This document shows positions 49,129 through 63,942 of a stretch of 64,000 nt of DNA, piece by piece. The translations under genes and the position numbers were made by a program. How positions within the stretch are numbered: the stretch's first letter is position 1; each line of letters begins with the position of its first letter. The stretch spans positions 62,001 through 126,000 of the forward strand of contig PYST01000021.1 of assembly GCA_003049485.1 (NCBI GenBank), written 5' to 3'. The notes beneath the pieces were generated by a model, which worked only from the letters and a program-made list of their open reading frames with translations, ran no database searches and was not told where the DNA came from. The DNA is from Ophioceras dolichostomum (taxonomy: Eukaryota > Ascomycota > Sordariomycetes > Magnaporthales > Ophioceraceae).

Positions 49129-51731
49129 TGCAAGCGACTGTGTTTGTTCGAAGAGCGACAGAAACGAAAGGGGGTTCGATCGTGTTCGTCCGTAGTTCCC
49201 GGATGGTCGGTATTCTGACTTCTTCCGTTTGAGTTCGTCCAGCAATTCAACAATGAATGAAGAAAGAATAATAAATAAGGAAGACAAAGTTGGAAAAGGA
49301 CCGGGGGGCGCCCAATGGATGTCGTCAGATCGTGGGCTCGGCGGTACGAAGGAGAGAGGGCAGCTGCTTCAAGGCCAAACGCAATTTGACTCTGGTGAGG
49401 CAAAAGGTTACCGCTGCGTGTAAGGAGGGTAAAAAAAAAGAAAAGGTAGATGCCCGGTCTATTTTGACGGTAAGCCTCGACTGTTTGGCCAAGAAGCTTC
49501 TGTGGGAGGACGTTGAGGGAGGGGAGCTCTGCTTCACTGCAATTTTCTTTCGCGAACGAACCAGTCGGCGGAGAATCAGTAAAAACAACTGTGTCCTTTT
49601 TTTGCAGCACAGCACATTCGTTCGGTAAGCTACGGGCGCTGGACAAAGGAGGGCAGTGCCTGCTGGGTAAGGCGGGTTAGTTTTGTATTGTGGCTGAAAG
49701 AGAACATTCAGCCTCATTGAGTCGATGCTGTAGGTGGTTGTACCATCATAGTAAGTGTACTTAAGCTCGGTGGGGCTTCCGCCAAGTCGGGGGAGGCCGT
49801 TGCTTCTGGAACTTTATCCTCCATGTCATGGATCGATCCCACTCTGATGACTGTGATGGAAGATGTGGACCGAATGTTCGTCTGTACAGGTAAACAGCAG
49901 AGGACACTTCGTTCTATTTCTTCACTTTTGCGTTCCTGTCTGTTCACTTCTCAACAATTGTCGTCTCCTGTGATACTCATTAGCCGTCCCTTCTTTCAAG
50001 TTATTCATGTTCGTCCCGTCTCGCCTTTATTCACTATCACCAACTTGACCTCAGCAACGGAGCATGTCGTGTGCTACTCGCAACCTGGCCGGAGGCCACC
50101 AACATCATGATTCGCCAAGCTCAGGTCTGTGAGCTCGGGGCCTGTAGCCCAACTCCCACATCTCAAGAGACTCGAATCTTGCGTGCTTGAAGCAAGTATC
50201 GCGTTCAGTCACGTACGGAGAGGCCCTAATCTCGTCAAAGAGCGGTTTCATTGCCGCTGGCGGCGTTCGCACGGCTCGTCTGTAGCCGGACTCTTGCGCC
50301 GCCCACCACAGAACCCGGATTCGGCCTTCCGACTCCCGAGCCGTGAAGACTCGATCTCGAACCGCCTCTAGATAGGAACGAGGCAAAGGCTCGGTCGTTT
50401 ACGTCCGTGTCGAATCCCGTGGGTTTACGAGCTGCAGGGCTCAGAACCATAAATTGGGTCTTTCTTACTGTGCTTTGCCTTCAGGGCTCCCCAGAAGATG
50501 CTAAGTATTCATTCCTGTTGGATTATGTGAGAGACACAGATCGGCAGAGAGCTCTTGGCGGACAGAAGCTTGACCACCACCACCCACCACCAAGGTTGTT
50601 GCCGAAAATAGCCATAGTATTTCAAGTGGATTACTCTGGAATCTGCATTGCATGCATAGAAGCAGGCTGGGAGCTGGAAGTCCAGTACACCAAGATCTCT
50701 TCTCAGCTCATGATGTTTCAAGAACCCCTCGTCGGGCTTTCCGCGTCTGTTTATACCTTCCATCTACCAAGCACCTCCGCCCCTTGGCTCCTTTTGCTGT
50801 TGGTGACACGGACTCAACCCCACCATCGCCATGGTTCGGATGACCGATGGAGATTATCTTGCCTGGAGATCGGCCCTGCATCGGCTATGGCTGTTGTACC
50901 GAAGACCACGAAACATATACGACAAGTCCCATCAACAATAAGCCCCCCGGAATTTGAAGCAACAGACATTGCTCATTACTTGGCTTGTTGCCATGAGAGT
51001 TGACGAAAGTTCAATCCCCTTTTCTCGCTCTGTCGTCGTGCTTCCTCTCCTTCAATCTTCGGATCCTCTTGTCTCTTTCTTCTCAGTTAAATCCTAACCC
51101 CTAAAGCGTCAGTCGGCCCTAACCGTGTGAATAACGGGTAGGCCATAGAGCTGGTTTTGAATATGGGATTATATAGAGCACAAGTGGCTCCCCTGTCTTT
51201 CCGGTTCAGAGAAAGTCATTCAGACGACCGTTGGATGTGATATCAACGTGCGTCAACTTGGGAGGTGTAAAGCGCTCTCTAACAAAGGCGATTTTAACCC
51301 CCAAATATTTATTCTCTTCATTCTCGGTGCTGTTGCCGTCCCACGGTCCTTTTCTCCTGGTGCCAGCCCACCCGGTTATGTGTATTACCAAAGATACGGC
51401 CGTGCTCCTACAGAACTCACACGCCGAGAGTAGGCCTCAGTCCAATGGCAAACAGTAGGAAACCGAAAATGAAGATGTGGCTTGCGGAAGGCGTAATATT
51501 GACAGTTTTCAGCTTCTCCTATTCTGGAAGTGCTGGGTGGTGCTTCGGGTTGACCTGCATATTTCTCAACCACTCATCGGCCGCTCCAATGCTGCTTGGG
51601 AGTGATGATCTCCTCGCTCTCCGTTTCTCGTAACTCTGCAACGAGGCTCACATTGAATTTCTACAAATATCATCAGCTCTCGCGTGTCGGCTTCTTGCGC
51701 TAATCCTTATCCCATCAAGGCAGATCATCTA
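49129..51731. other. 2.6-kb divergent region, SURF4 gene / CorA-like gene
   Basis: No gene is supported. Short ORFs exist on both strands; the longest open plus-strand stretch (50407-51003) begins with GTG, not ATG, and has no known motif. The part may contain long leaders. Confidence 0.5.
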
Positions 51732-54700
51732 ATGGCGGACGATCTCTCACCCGCCGTGGGGGATCGATGCCCCTCCACCAAACCCCACGACGACAAGGTG
51801 ACGGACCTGGTCCTACACTTTTTCGGCTGTACCCCGTTCGCGGATCGCGCCACGCTCTTTGACGAAAAACACCCGATATGGAAACATCAGGCAGAACTGG
51901 TCCTCAAAGGCCTCAGAATTAACTCCAACGATCACTATCTCACACCCGAGGTAGAGGAAGAGCTCACCCGAGAACGAAACCGAGAGATCAGGCGGAGGAT
52001 GGCTCAGTTTGCCGCCGAAGTGGCCTTCAGATTGCGCCGGATCGATATGCTCAGGCGCGTAGTTGAGACTCAACGACGTTCGAACGGGGACAGGAACGAG
52101 GACCTAAGTGCGAGCATTGCTTGGTTGGAGGGAACACGCAAGGTTGCAGATCGGGAACGAGCCGAGTCCGCCTATAGGGAATTGTGGAAAGTGCTTAATC
52201 GGAGAATCGACGAGTGGCCGACGGCGTGCGATGGCGTATATCGTCGGCATTCCGAACCAACGGGAGGTCCTCGGTCCGGCGACAGCCCTCGCTCCGGCGA
52301 CAGCCCCCGCTCCGGCGACGACGCGTACGATCTCGAAGCGGACGTTTTGGTTCGCATCGTCCAGTTCCGGCGAACCGGTCGGGAAGGAGGTGCACTGGAG
52401 CCGGTGAACTGTCCAAGTCAAGGGGGCAGAATAAAAAAGATGTTCCCGGACCAGCAGGTCGCTCTGAAACACCTCATAGGCCGGCAGGACGACTTCAATT
52501 TCCTCCACGGAATAGGCCAAGAGAACGACCTCGCCACTTATATCCACGTACCCCATAACAACATGGACTGGGTCGAGAGTCTGATCAAGAACTACTGCGG
52601 CGAGTCGCTGCCCGAGGACGACAAGGAGGAGAATGGTCCGTCATCCTCGCCTCCAACGACGCGCACGAAGGCCGAGTCCATTCTGCGACCGCAGTTCTGG
52701 GCAGGCCTAGAGCAGAGGAGTGCGACGGGACGCGCGAGCGTTCCGCTGAGGCACATGAAACCGTTCTGTGAGGCCATGACGAGTCACACGACAAAGCGTG
52801 AGCAAGTTCTCGGATCAAGCGTCCTTCCCATGTTCAATGAGACAACTTCGAGCTAATGGTGTCATCCATGTGTTAGGTGCCACGAACCTTGAGCACCTCG
52901 TGCTATTCGTGCGTCTCCCCAATGCCGGCATATAAAGTGTGGTTCGAGCAGTGCAGGAAAATTCGCCAGCTGACCGAGCGGTTGCAAAAGATGCCGTACC
53001 TCAACTCGGAGGACAACAGGAAACAGAGAACCCTTACCCTCCAAGCAATCGAGCTCACCGAAGAGCAGAGGGAACTGCAGCGGAAAAAGCTGCTCGAGGA
53101 GACCACACGCCTGCAGATGATGCAGAGAGAAGAGGCCATGCGCCGGCGGCCGCGGATGGTGCCACGAGAAGACCCCGACGACTCGTTCTTCGCAAACAGG
53201 CCTCTTATGAGGAGAAAGGTACGAGTTCGCGGCAAGCCCGCGTTCCGCCACGAGCAGGCGGTGTCGGGCATCTCCCAGATCGGCCTCGCGACTTTCTCCG
53301 CCGCGATGGCGCTCCGATCGATACTAACGCCGACGGCGGATGGGCTGCTCCAGGCGCCACCCTCGCTCCCTGCAAGGTCGAGGGTGGCCGAGATTCTGCG
53401 TCTGGCGGCGAGGCTCTACGAGGCCATGGACATGATGCAGGACTCTGCGCTCCTGCAAAAGCACCTGTTCTCGGAGCGGCCGCTCCACCACCGCCGGACG
53501 CTGGACCAGGCGTACCAGACGTCCTCATCGCTCCCCGGCCCCGCGGATGTGGACCAGGTGGTATACCACGGCACGCGGCCGGATGACGAGTCAACGGCCC
53601 TGATGCGTATCCGCCCCGAGGAAGCGGCTGACGAAAAGAAGATACCGTGGTGGAAATTCTGGTCCCGTGTCGGCGGCTCCAGCGGTGAGGGCGGCGGCGG
53701 CGGAGGAGGAGGAAGAGTTCGGTGGGCTCTATCCCACAAACACGAGTCCAAAGGCCATTGCGATATCTGCAGGAGGAACCTGAGCAGGACGGCCCGGGTG
53801 CTCATGGTAGACCAGCTATGGATGTGGATCCTCGACGGCTGTACTGTTATCACCGCGTTCCCCAAGAGCTTCGGCTCGCTCGAGGCCAGCAACGTCGACG
53901 ACGGCACGGGCATCGTCGACGTCCACGGGGCGATCACCGCACGGCTGGCAGAGCTCGCGGGCCGAGGCCAGCTGAAGTCTGCATTCGACATCGGCCTCGT
54001 CATTCTCGGGGAGGCGAGCGGGTGCCCGTTCGGCATGGGGGATGTCGGTCAGGAGAGTCCGGTCATGAGGATCTTTACGGAAGCCATTGGGAGTGTGGTG
54101 AGTGACAGCCGGCATCAGCTCCCCTTTTTGAGGACAGAAGAGAGCTAACACGCAGATTTGGAAACAGCGCCGACGCCAGCATCATTCCTCGCAGCGTCTG
54201 ATCCGAGCCTCGTCCACCCTTACGAGGCTTTACCAGTCCCGCTCACCCAACCATGAGAACATCAACGCTAAGAGCCTGCACAACGCCCTTCTCGACATTG
54301 GCCCGGAGGTGACGCTGAACCGCGAGATCCAAAACATCATAGACGAGCTCGATATTATCGAGGGCCTGGCCCAGCGCCAGCGAGGCATGATCGAGTCCTT
54401 CATCAAGGTTGCGAAAACTGTTCAGGGGGCTGACAGGCCTAGTGGTGGTAGTGGTGGTGCAGCTGGAGATGGGCCATCAGCCAATAACGACAAGTTGAAG
54501 AGCGTGTCCGACGACGACGACGACAACGACCACTCCATGGACTTCGCGTGGTTCAAGTTTCTGGCGTCAGATCTCCTCTCGCAGAAGGCTGAGTGGATCG
54601 GCGAGCTGCTCCGGATCAAGCAGTCCGCCCTGAAGGTGCAATTCGCGGTAAGAATTTCTCATCTTGATCTTCGTCAAGGCTCAATCATCCCACCCCGAAC

Positions 54701-55621
54701 GTAGACTGACCAGACGAAATGGTTGCATTAAGGTTACCGATCTCCTGGCCACCAAAACGCAGCAGCCCGCCGTCATCCAGGCTTGGGAGTCGATCCGGTC
54801 CGTCCAGCAGACCGAGCAGTCAGTCAAGCAGGGCAAATCGATCATGATGTTCACGGTAGTCACCATAATCTTTGTATGTCTTTTCATTACCAAACCACAA
54901 GACACAGTAGTCCCACTTCGATGAATGACGCATGTCGGCTGACGAAAGAGCAAACTGCAACCTTGTTCGCTTTTAAGCTCCCTCTCTCGTTTCTCTCCAG
55001 CTTGTTCGGGATGAATAACACCGAGTTTGGTGATAATAACTGGACACTGGCGGATCAACTGAAGTATATATGTAAGAAATTTCTATGGATCCTTTCCACC
55101 ATCGTCAATGAACAGTGTCAATGGGGATGGAATGTATGTGCATTGGAGAATATGTGAAGAGCAGGAGGAAAACAAGTCAGGGAATAAGAGAACGAGGGAA
55201 CAGAAAGGGGGAAAGGGCAGTGCACTGGGTGAGACTCGATCAGATGGGAGAGAAAAGATGTTAAAAAGGAAAGGAAAAGCAAAAAGGGGGGTAACCAACA
55301 GAGCTCTTGCTGACAGGAAGGAAACCCAACTCATTCACAGTTCCCATTTCTGCTGGAGTCGTGGTGGTGACCGTCGTCGTTGCGTACAGCGACTCGCTCC
55401 AGGCAGTCTGCTGGAGCGCGTGGTCCTTCGCGACGAACTGGCTGCTCGTCAAACTGGGCATCTTCAGCCTGCTGGCAGAAAGGTGGCCAGACAGCGAGGT
55501 GCTGGAGATGAAGGTGCAGGACAGGGTGGCCAACATGCAGGCGGCCGTCATCCGGCAGAAGAACATTAAGAGCCAGAGGAAGGTGAAGGAGAGATTCATT
55601 ACAGAATCGAGCTTGGTGTGA
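51732..55621 (+). CDS. CorA-like membrane protein (putative divalent-cation transporter)
   Basis: Seven exons: 51732-52797, 52877-52908, 52991-54097, 54156-54647, 54733-54873, 54978-55071 and 55341-55621, giving 1070 residues. The joins rebuild the fungal CorA-like pattern: EHLVLF-MPYLNSED, RTLDQAY, VDQLWMWILDGCTVITAFP, TVVTIIF-LPLSFLSSLFGMNN and YI-FPISAGVVVV. The GMN motif (G957-N959) after the first membrane helix is the hallmark of CorA Mg2+ channels; a second hydrophobic segment follows near 978-995, and a less hydrophobic one near 1010. The N-terminal 350 residues are a hydrophilic extension, with three SGD-ending units near residue 180. Many fungal members of this group are not shown to transport ions, so Mg2+ transport is inference. 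The start is the first in-frame ATG; an upstream exon is possible. The 32-nt exon 2 and introns of 58-269 nt were placed by eye. Confidence 0.8.
52262..52320 (+). repeat. Tandem coding repeat (SPRSGD-type) in the CorA-like gene
   Basis: Three near-identical 18-bp units encode (G/S)PRSGD, SPRSGD and SPRSGD within exon 1, in a predicted disordered part of the N-terminal extension. Confidence 0.8.
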
Positions 55622-57931
<2,310 letters not shown>

Positions 57932-59334
57932 CTAGACGGGCCTGTTCTCGGTCATCATCAACCCAGAGGAGCCGTTCGGGTTCGGCGTCGACGCCATGCT
58001 GGGCGGGAAAGACGAGTAGGTCGGGTACGAATTGGGGCTGATCGGCGGGGATGATCCGCCACCCATTGGTGGTGGTGGTGGCGCCGCGGGGTAGGCGTGG
58101 TGGATGATGCTCGGCGGGTGCGACGACGGGGGTGGTGCGGCGGCGTACGCCGTCGTCGTCGTGAAGGTCGCCTGCCCGGGGCTCCTGGGCGACGGGTGGT
58201 TGTTGAGGTGGTGGAACTTCGCGTCGACCATGCCCGGGTAGGGGCTCTCGGGCGGGTTCGTGGTCGCGGTGGGCGGCAGCGCGGACGCGGGCGCGACGAT
58301 CTGGTGGTGGTGGTCTCCACGACTCTTGCGCCCGCAGATGAAGACCAGCGCTCCGGCGAGGACCAGCGCGGCGAAGCCGCCGATGGCGATTCCCGCGATG
58401 GCGCCGGCGCTGAGGTGCGACGAGGAGTTGTTTGAACTGTTTTGGTCCTGCTGCGAGCCGTTTCCGCCGCCGCCGCCGGCGGCAGCTGTTGACGAGCTGG
58501 TCGCCGTGGGCGTCGAGGTTGGATTCGCCGCGTTCTCCGTCGGCCAGGGCTCGCCAGGGGCGAGCTGGATGGTGCCCGATTTCCTCACGTACTCTTCCTG
58601 CTTCTCTAGAGACTGGGTTTCGTTCGGGTTGATGGCCCCAATCATGAAGTGGTCCTTGCACGAGCCGGGTGCCGAACAGTAGATGAATATTGGCTCAGTG
58701 TCGTTGATCTTGATCGAGAATGTAGGAAGCTGGAACGGTGGTCGGATAAGAGGCGTTTCTCAGTCAGCAACCCATCGAATAGGCAAGGAATTGTCCCTCA
58801 GCGAGATCGAAGTAGGTAGGTATCAAGTGGGTTTACTAACATTGCTGGTGACAACTGGAGGGCTTTGGTAGTTGCTGAAGAAGCCGATGTGGTTGGCGCC
58901 GGTGAGCTCATATGGAACGCATGGGTACCCAAAGTCTGAGCGGACCACTGAATGACCACCAGGGTAGAAACGAAACACTACGGGGGTGGACAGGCGTGTA
59001 AGTAATTGGGACGATGCTCCAGACAGCTTCCCCCTACCGTTGATCAAACACAATGAGCCGGGGCTTACGTATCGTATCTCCCACTTCAGCAGTTACGTTG
59101 TTCGGCTCAAACTTGAACCCGCCCTGCAAAGTCGAGAAGACATCAGCACTGGGTTCTGGCTCAGGCTACGCTCGATGAGGTGTTACTTACAGCACCAACG
59201 GCGATAGTATGTGTGGCGGCGGCAGTCGATGATGTGCTGGTACTCGACGCTGTAGACGTAGGTGTTCTCGTGGTTGACTGAGCCGTCACGCCCACGGCCA
59301 GGGCAAAGCCGGCGATAAGAGGCTGGAGTATCAT
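57932..59334 (-). CDS. Membrane-anchored cupredoxin-domain surface protein
   Basis: Four exons: 59191-59334, 59069-59123, 58841-58977 and 57932-58729, giving 377 residues. Residues 1-18 form a signal peptide (MILQPLIAGFALAVGVTAQ). A Ser/Thr-rich stretch leads to a cupredoxin fold at about 43-148: FKFEPNNVTAEVGDTILFRF, GGHSVVRSDFGYPC (H75, C86), FIYCSAPGSCKDHFM and GAINP. A Ser/Thr/Gly linker follows, then one transmembrane helix (about 219-244) and a cytosolic tail rich in Pro, His and Ser. The usual blue-copper loop is C-x4-H-C; here it is C130-x4-S-C136, with H139 and M141 after it, so normal copper binding is doubtful. Such fungal proteins are extracellular or cell-surface; the role is unknown. 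The two internal introns interrupt the domain as in homologues I recall. Confidence 0.85.
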
Positions 59335-61264
59335 CGTGACTGTACTGACTGGCTGGCAAACGTCGACAGTCCACGAGTTGCTCTCTCTTACTCCGCGTAC
59401 CTAGCAAACGTAGAAACAGGTTGTTGAAACACCAACAGCAGCTTAGTACGGAGGGAAAAACGCAACCAGATCAAAATTTCTCCAACCTTCTTCAGCAAAA
59501 GAAAGAGAACGGGGCCGGGAGCAACCCCAAATATGAGTGACGGGTGGCCAGCATGTCCCCCGCCTGCCATTCTTCTTTGACCAGTTGGGCCTGAAAGGCT
59601 GCCGTGTTATTTTTCCCTTTGCCGTATTACTTCGTACATGCTGACGACGGTAAAATAGAAGTATGCTGCCGCATTGGGAATAGAACTCTTGGCCCTTGCC
59701 CCTCCCTCAACCTCGAGTTGTACGTACCTCGCGAGGTGTGGTAGCATTGCAGATGCGCAGTGGTGGCGGCCACCTACACCTTGTTTTCTGAGAGAACTGG
59801 GAGGTGTGCCGGGTAATTCTGGAACGCTGTCGTCCCGTTGACTTGTGCTCCCCACTAATACGGCAAGTGAGAGTGGGGAAGTCCCACGGACATCTTCGAT
59901 GTGTTTGCTGGCTTCTACTGTGCCCGTTGTGTGCGCGAAACTGCCTTGTGTGTGGGCTGCTGCGTCGTCGATCACATCACTCTGGCCTAGCTGATCGGCC
60001 ATGTGGGCTCTCGAATGGGCCACCGATAGGTCGTGGCTTTAGGTGCATGTACTGACATGTGGCGGTCTAAGAAGACGTACGTACTCCGTACTAAGGAGCT
60101 GAGAACTGAGGAGAAGGACCGAGGAGGACTTCCCCCATGATGGTCTGGTCTGGTATGCTCTGCGTTGGCACAACCTCCTCAGAAGAGGGGTTGAGAGGCT
60201 CGCCTAACAGGGCTGAGCTGCCTGCGGAGGCCGAAGAATTCTGCGGGGATGATGAGGGGAAAGTCATGGGTACTTTTCCGCTGAGGGAGGGTCCTGCCTC
60301 TAAGACTCCCTTGCCTTGCTTTCGGGGGAGCAATGGACTCTCATTTGTCGCTCATTTCTTCGTATCGGGGGTTGAAAACGGACTTGCCCGAGAAAGATAA
60401 GGACAAAAAAAAAGACAGAGAATGTTGGTTGGTGTATCCAATCACCCCGCCGAATTGGGGGCCAAAGAAGAACAACCTGGCAGAAAACAGCAGAAAACTC
60501 ACAGAAAACTCTCTTTCGCGGTCCCCAACGGACGACCATCCCAGGCCAATGAATGGCCATACCGGTTCCGCGGCAGGGATGTCTTGTCTGCCGGAAGGGT
60601 AGAGGAGCAGATGAGAGGGAAAAAATGTAGGCGGCTCGGCTAGGTGCTTACCTGGCCTGGTCGGGTCTCCCTCAAGCAAGGGCGGCCCAATTCTTTCCGC
60701 ATGAATCTATACAGTGGTGAAGGGAGGGAGGCAGGTATCGTGGCCACCGTGCACATTCCACGCCCACTAACAATTCGCTTTTGGCAGACACGCCCGTGTC
60801 CTGGCTTTTTACACGCGAGCCTCATAAGCTCATAGGACGCTCACATACGACGGCCGGCCTCTTCCGAGGTCCGGAAGGCTGTGTGGAATGAGACGGTCAG
60901 CATTTGCACGTTGGTGCAGCAGTGAGGGGGCAACAATTACCGGGCCGAGATTCACAGACCTCCAGGTCCAGCTACTCATTCCATTTGGTCGTCCGATATT
61001 TCGTAGCTGATATTTCGTAGGGATCCCATCATGGCCTGCTGGCCACCGAGGCGAGCGCTGCGCGCGCCTTTGACCAAATATCATGTTCAGGGTATATCTC
61101 TCTATAAGAATGCACAATTTCCCGTGGGATTTCGTTTCGCAGTTGGCGCCCCAATGCTGTGGCGGACCCACGATGATACAAACTCTTTCGCTTGTCTGCT
61201 CTGTCCCCCATCCCCAGTTCCCGGACCCCGCCACGCCTTTCACGGCTTTCACGGCTTCGCAGCT
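59335..61264. other. Region upstream of the cupredoxin gene, downstream of ALG6
   Basis: The 1.9 kb should contain the cupredoxin promoter and the ALG6 3' untranslated region. Only short ORFs without motifs are present. Confidence 0.5.
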
Positions 61265-63248
61265 TCACTGCTGCTTCTTAGCCTTGGCCAGCGCTGGCAT
61301 CGATTTCTTTCCGAGCCACGACTTTGGTATAACCTCCGCCTCTACCATCACCCTCCACAAGCACCAGGAGTAGCAAAGAGAAAACCCTGCCGCACCCACC
61401 CCGACATTGGCCACCACCCAAAGATCCGGCTTGTCGAGTGGAGGCTCCATAAACCTCTCTATAACGTGCCACACCGCCATGGCCGCGTAGAACGGTCCGT
61501 GGACCAGCCACAGCACCCACTGTCGGGGTGTCCTGCGAGCTTCTTCCGCGAAATAAGCACTCAGCGACGTCGGCGGCAGGCCGAGCAGGTAAGCCCACAA
61601 CAGTGTGAGGACGGCATACGGGACCCGGAGCTCAACGCGCTGCAGCAGAGGGAACATGGTCCAGCAGCCCAGGATGTTCGCGAATCCTACCCATGATCGC
61701 ACCTCCCTATCGAGGCCTTGGCTGGACGCGAGCATCACCGTCATGGGCAGCAGCGGCAGCAGCACGCTCTTCTCGTGCACCTGCCAGCTGAAGAGGAAGA
61801 AGCCCCAGGCGGTAGCCGCAAATGCTGCGGGGAGCACGGTCTTGCGGGGCCGTAGGAAGAGCGCTAGGTTGGGTGGGATGATGGACACGAGTGTGGCGAC
61901 TAGGGCGGCCCTTTGGAGCAGCTCGGGCGAGAAGCGGCGCAGCTTGACCACGACGTTGAATGCGCACCAGAAGTTCGCGACCTTATCCTCGAAGAGACCG
62001 CGGGCGAACGGGAAGACCCGGTGGACCACCTGCACCAGCTGCTCGATGATGACGTAGTAGAGCGAGTCGGTGTCCATATAGTTCGCGATCCAGGGGAACA
62101 GAGGCAGAGGCGGGGGCGCGCTGCCCGGGTCATGGCGCGAGTCGATACCGCGGTAGAAGTCGTACGCTACGCCTAGAACCAAGGGCAGCAAGAGCACGGC
62201 GAACGAGACGACCGTGACGGCGGCGATGGCCAGCAGCCGGGGTAGGTTGAGCCGCGGGAACACGCAAACTCCCAGCAGGTAGGCGAAGACGCTGAAGGCA
62301 TAGTACAGAGCCATCTGCTTGAAGCCCAGGGCGGCGACGAAGAAGACCGAGGCCCACAGCATCCTCCCCGCAAGCATGCTAGACATGCTGGCAAGCACGA
62401 AACCCAGCATGATGGTGTTATATTGGAAATGGACGTGGTCGATGAGGATCGTGGCGGGCTGCATGAGAATGGCCACCAGGGCGATCGAGGCTGTCCAAGT
62501 GGGCACGCCGTTGAGCCGGCCGAAGCGGCGGACAAACACGACAGCGGCCGGGATGTAGATCAGATACTCCGACACGATCACAGTGGCGCGCATGAAGATC
62601 TTGAGCGTCGGGTCATCGGACCCCCGTGACGAGAAAAGCGCGAACCAGGACGGGTTGATGAGCGAGCCGATCATGCCCAGCAGCCAGCTATGGTATGCCG
62701 TCAGGGGTGGGTAGTCGAGCCCCCACCACTGTAGGTCGTGGAAGTACCATTGCGACACGGGGAGTTGCGTGGTCACCTCCATCCAGTGTCGTTGCGCCTC
62801 GTAGTCTCCGAACATCGGCGGTTTGAGGAAGCCTATAGATAGGGAGGTAGGTAGGCAGGAACGAAACCGGCAGAAAGAGTTAGTATCGTCTTGCTTGTTG
62901 TACAGGCGACCCTGTCCAAATCTCGAGCGAAGCAAACGGCCGTCCCCGTGTCCAATCCTTCTTGTCACACGTACCGGAGTAGCCCCAGAGGCCAGCGGCC
63001 CATCTGAACACGCCCACGATGATCAGCGTGAGGGTCAGGATCTCCCACTGAGACGCGGAGCCGCGAGCTGGCCACAGAAAGGCCGCCAGCGGGAAGGTCG
63101 GCACGCGGACGAGGGCTTCTGGCTTGGTCTTCCTGGGAGTCGCCGGCTGAGAAGGGGAAGGTTGGCCGCTGCCGCCGGCGCCATCGCCCTCGGCTCTCTT
63201 CGCTTTTCGCCGCGGCTTATGCGGTGAAGGAGAAGCTGGCCCGGCCAT
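61265..63248 (-). CDS. ALG6: Dolichyl-P-Glc:Man9GlcNAc2-PP-dolichol alpha-1,3-glucosyltransferase
   Basis: Two exons, 62975-63248 and 61265-62832, across a 142-nt intron (donor GTACGT, acceptor ATAG) give 613 residues. The join rebuilds [21 protein letters not shown]. The first luminal loop with [14 protein letters not shown] and WYFHDLQWWGLDYPPLTAYH is diagnostic for Alg6 over Alg8; the Asp of GDYEAQ is the presumed catalytic base. Further signatures are IDHVHFQYNTIMLG, LGFKQMALYYA and FSWQVHEKSVLLPLLP. Many transmembrane helices span the chain, fitting a GT-C enzyme of the ER membrane. Family role: adds the first glucose to the lipid-linked N-glycan precursor. The N-terminal 55 residues are basic and Pro/Ser-rich, and the C-terminus ends in Lys/Gln (ALAKAKKQQ). 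Confidence 0.95.
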
Positions 63249-63942
63249 AGCTGCCGCTGCCGCTGCTGCTGAGGCTGCTGCTACGCTACTGTGGACCGGC
63301 TTAAGGGGAGATTGAGTTGGATTGGGGCCTGTCGCTCATCGGGGAGCGAAAGAGAAAAGGCCGAAATATGGAAGATTGGGATAGAGCTACAGCTCAAGCT
63401 CGAATGGTGTGTGAAGTTGAAATTGACAGCTCGCGTTTTTATGGGTCCTAGCTTTAGCAGTTGGAGTGGGGTACAGAAGACGGGGTCGCTAAGTTCTAAG
63501 GGTCAATTGGTGTACAGGGGTTCGCTTCCAGGCGCTGTGATGTCACGGCGCAACTGAACAGCTTGAGGCGACAGGCACCATTGGGAGCTCCCTGCATGCC
63601 ATTCATCCCATTGACCTTCCGTGCGCTCGTCTCCTCCGATGTTTGAGCCACATGATGTCTGAGACCGGCATGAATAATAGCAGTGTACAATACACACATC
63701 TTGAGGACGCTGGCTCGGAACTGGGAGCCCGAGATGCTCTCATCTGTCCTCGCCTTTTCCGAGACGCCCCACCAGAGAGGCATGGGCGTTGCTGGGCGGA
63801 CCCGTCTCAACCCCTCCATCCATGCCAAGCAACCTTCACCCTCATCTCATCCAAGCTGCCAGCTAACTGGCAACTAAGATATTCCTGTCTACAGATCATA
63901 GACAAGACAAACGAACGACATTGACTAGCGACTCCTTCTGCC
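63249..63942. promoter_or_regulatory. Divergent promoter between ALG6 and the right-edge gene
   Basis: The 694 bp show no gene. A run of CTGCCG/CTGCTG triplet repeats lies next to the ALG6 start codon (63250-63285), and a pyrimidine-rich stretch precedes the plus-strand start. Confidence 0.4.

Noticed and set aside
50401..50425. TCGAATCCC-like string suggesting a tRNA B box
   Set aside because: The preceding bases do not form GGTTC, and no A box or acceptor stem pairs around it.
50407..51003. 198-codon plus-strand open stretch upstream of the CorA-like gene
   Set aside because: It begins with GTG rather than ATG and shows no family pattern, so it is not supported as a gene.
52798..52937. 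Single 140-nt intron alternative in the CorA-like gene (acceptor at 52936-52937)
   Set aside because: It keeps the frame but loses EHLVLF and places non-conserved residues before MPYLNSED. The two-intron model has better branch sites.
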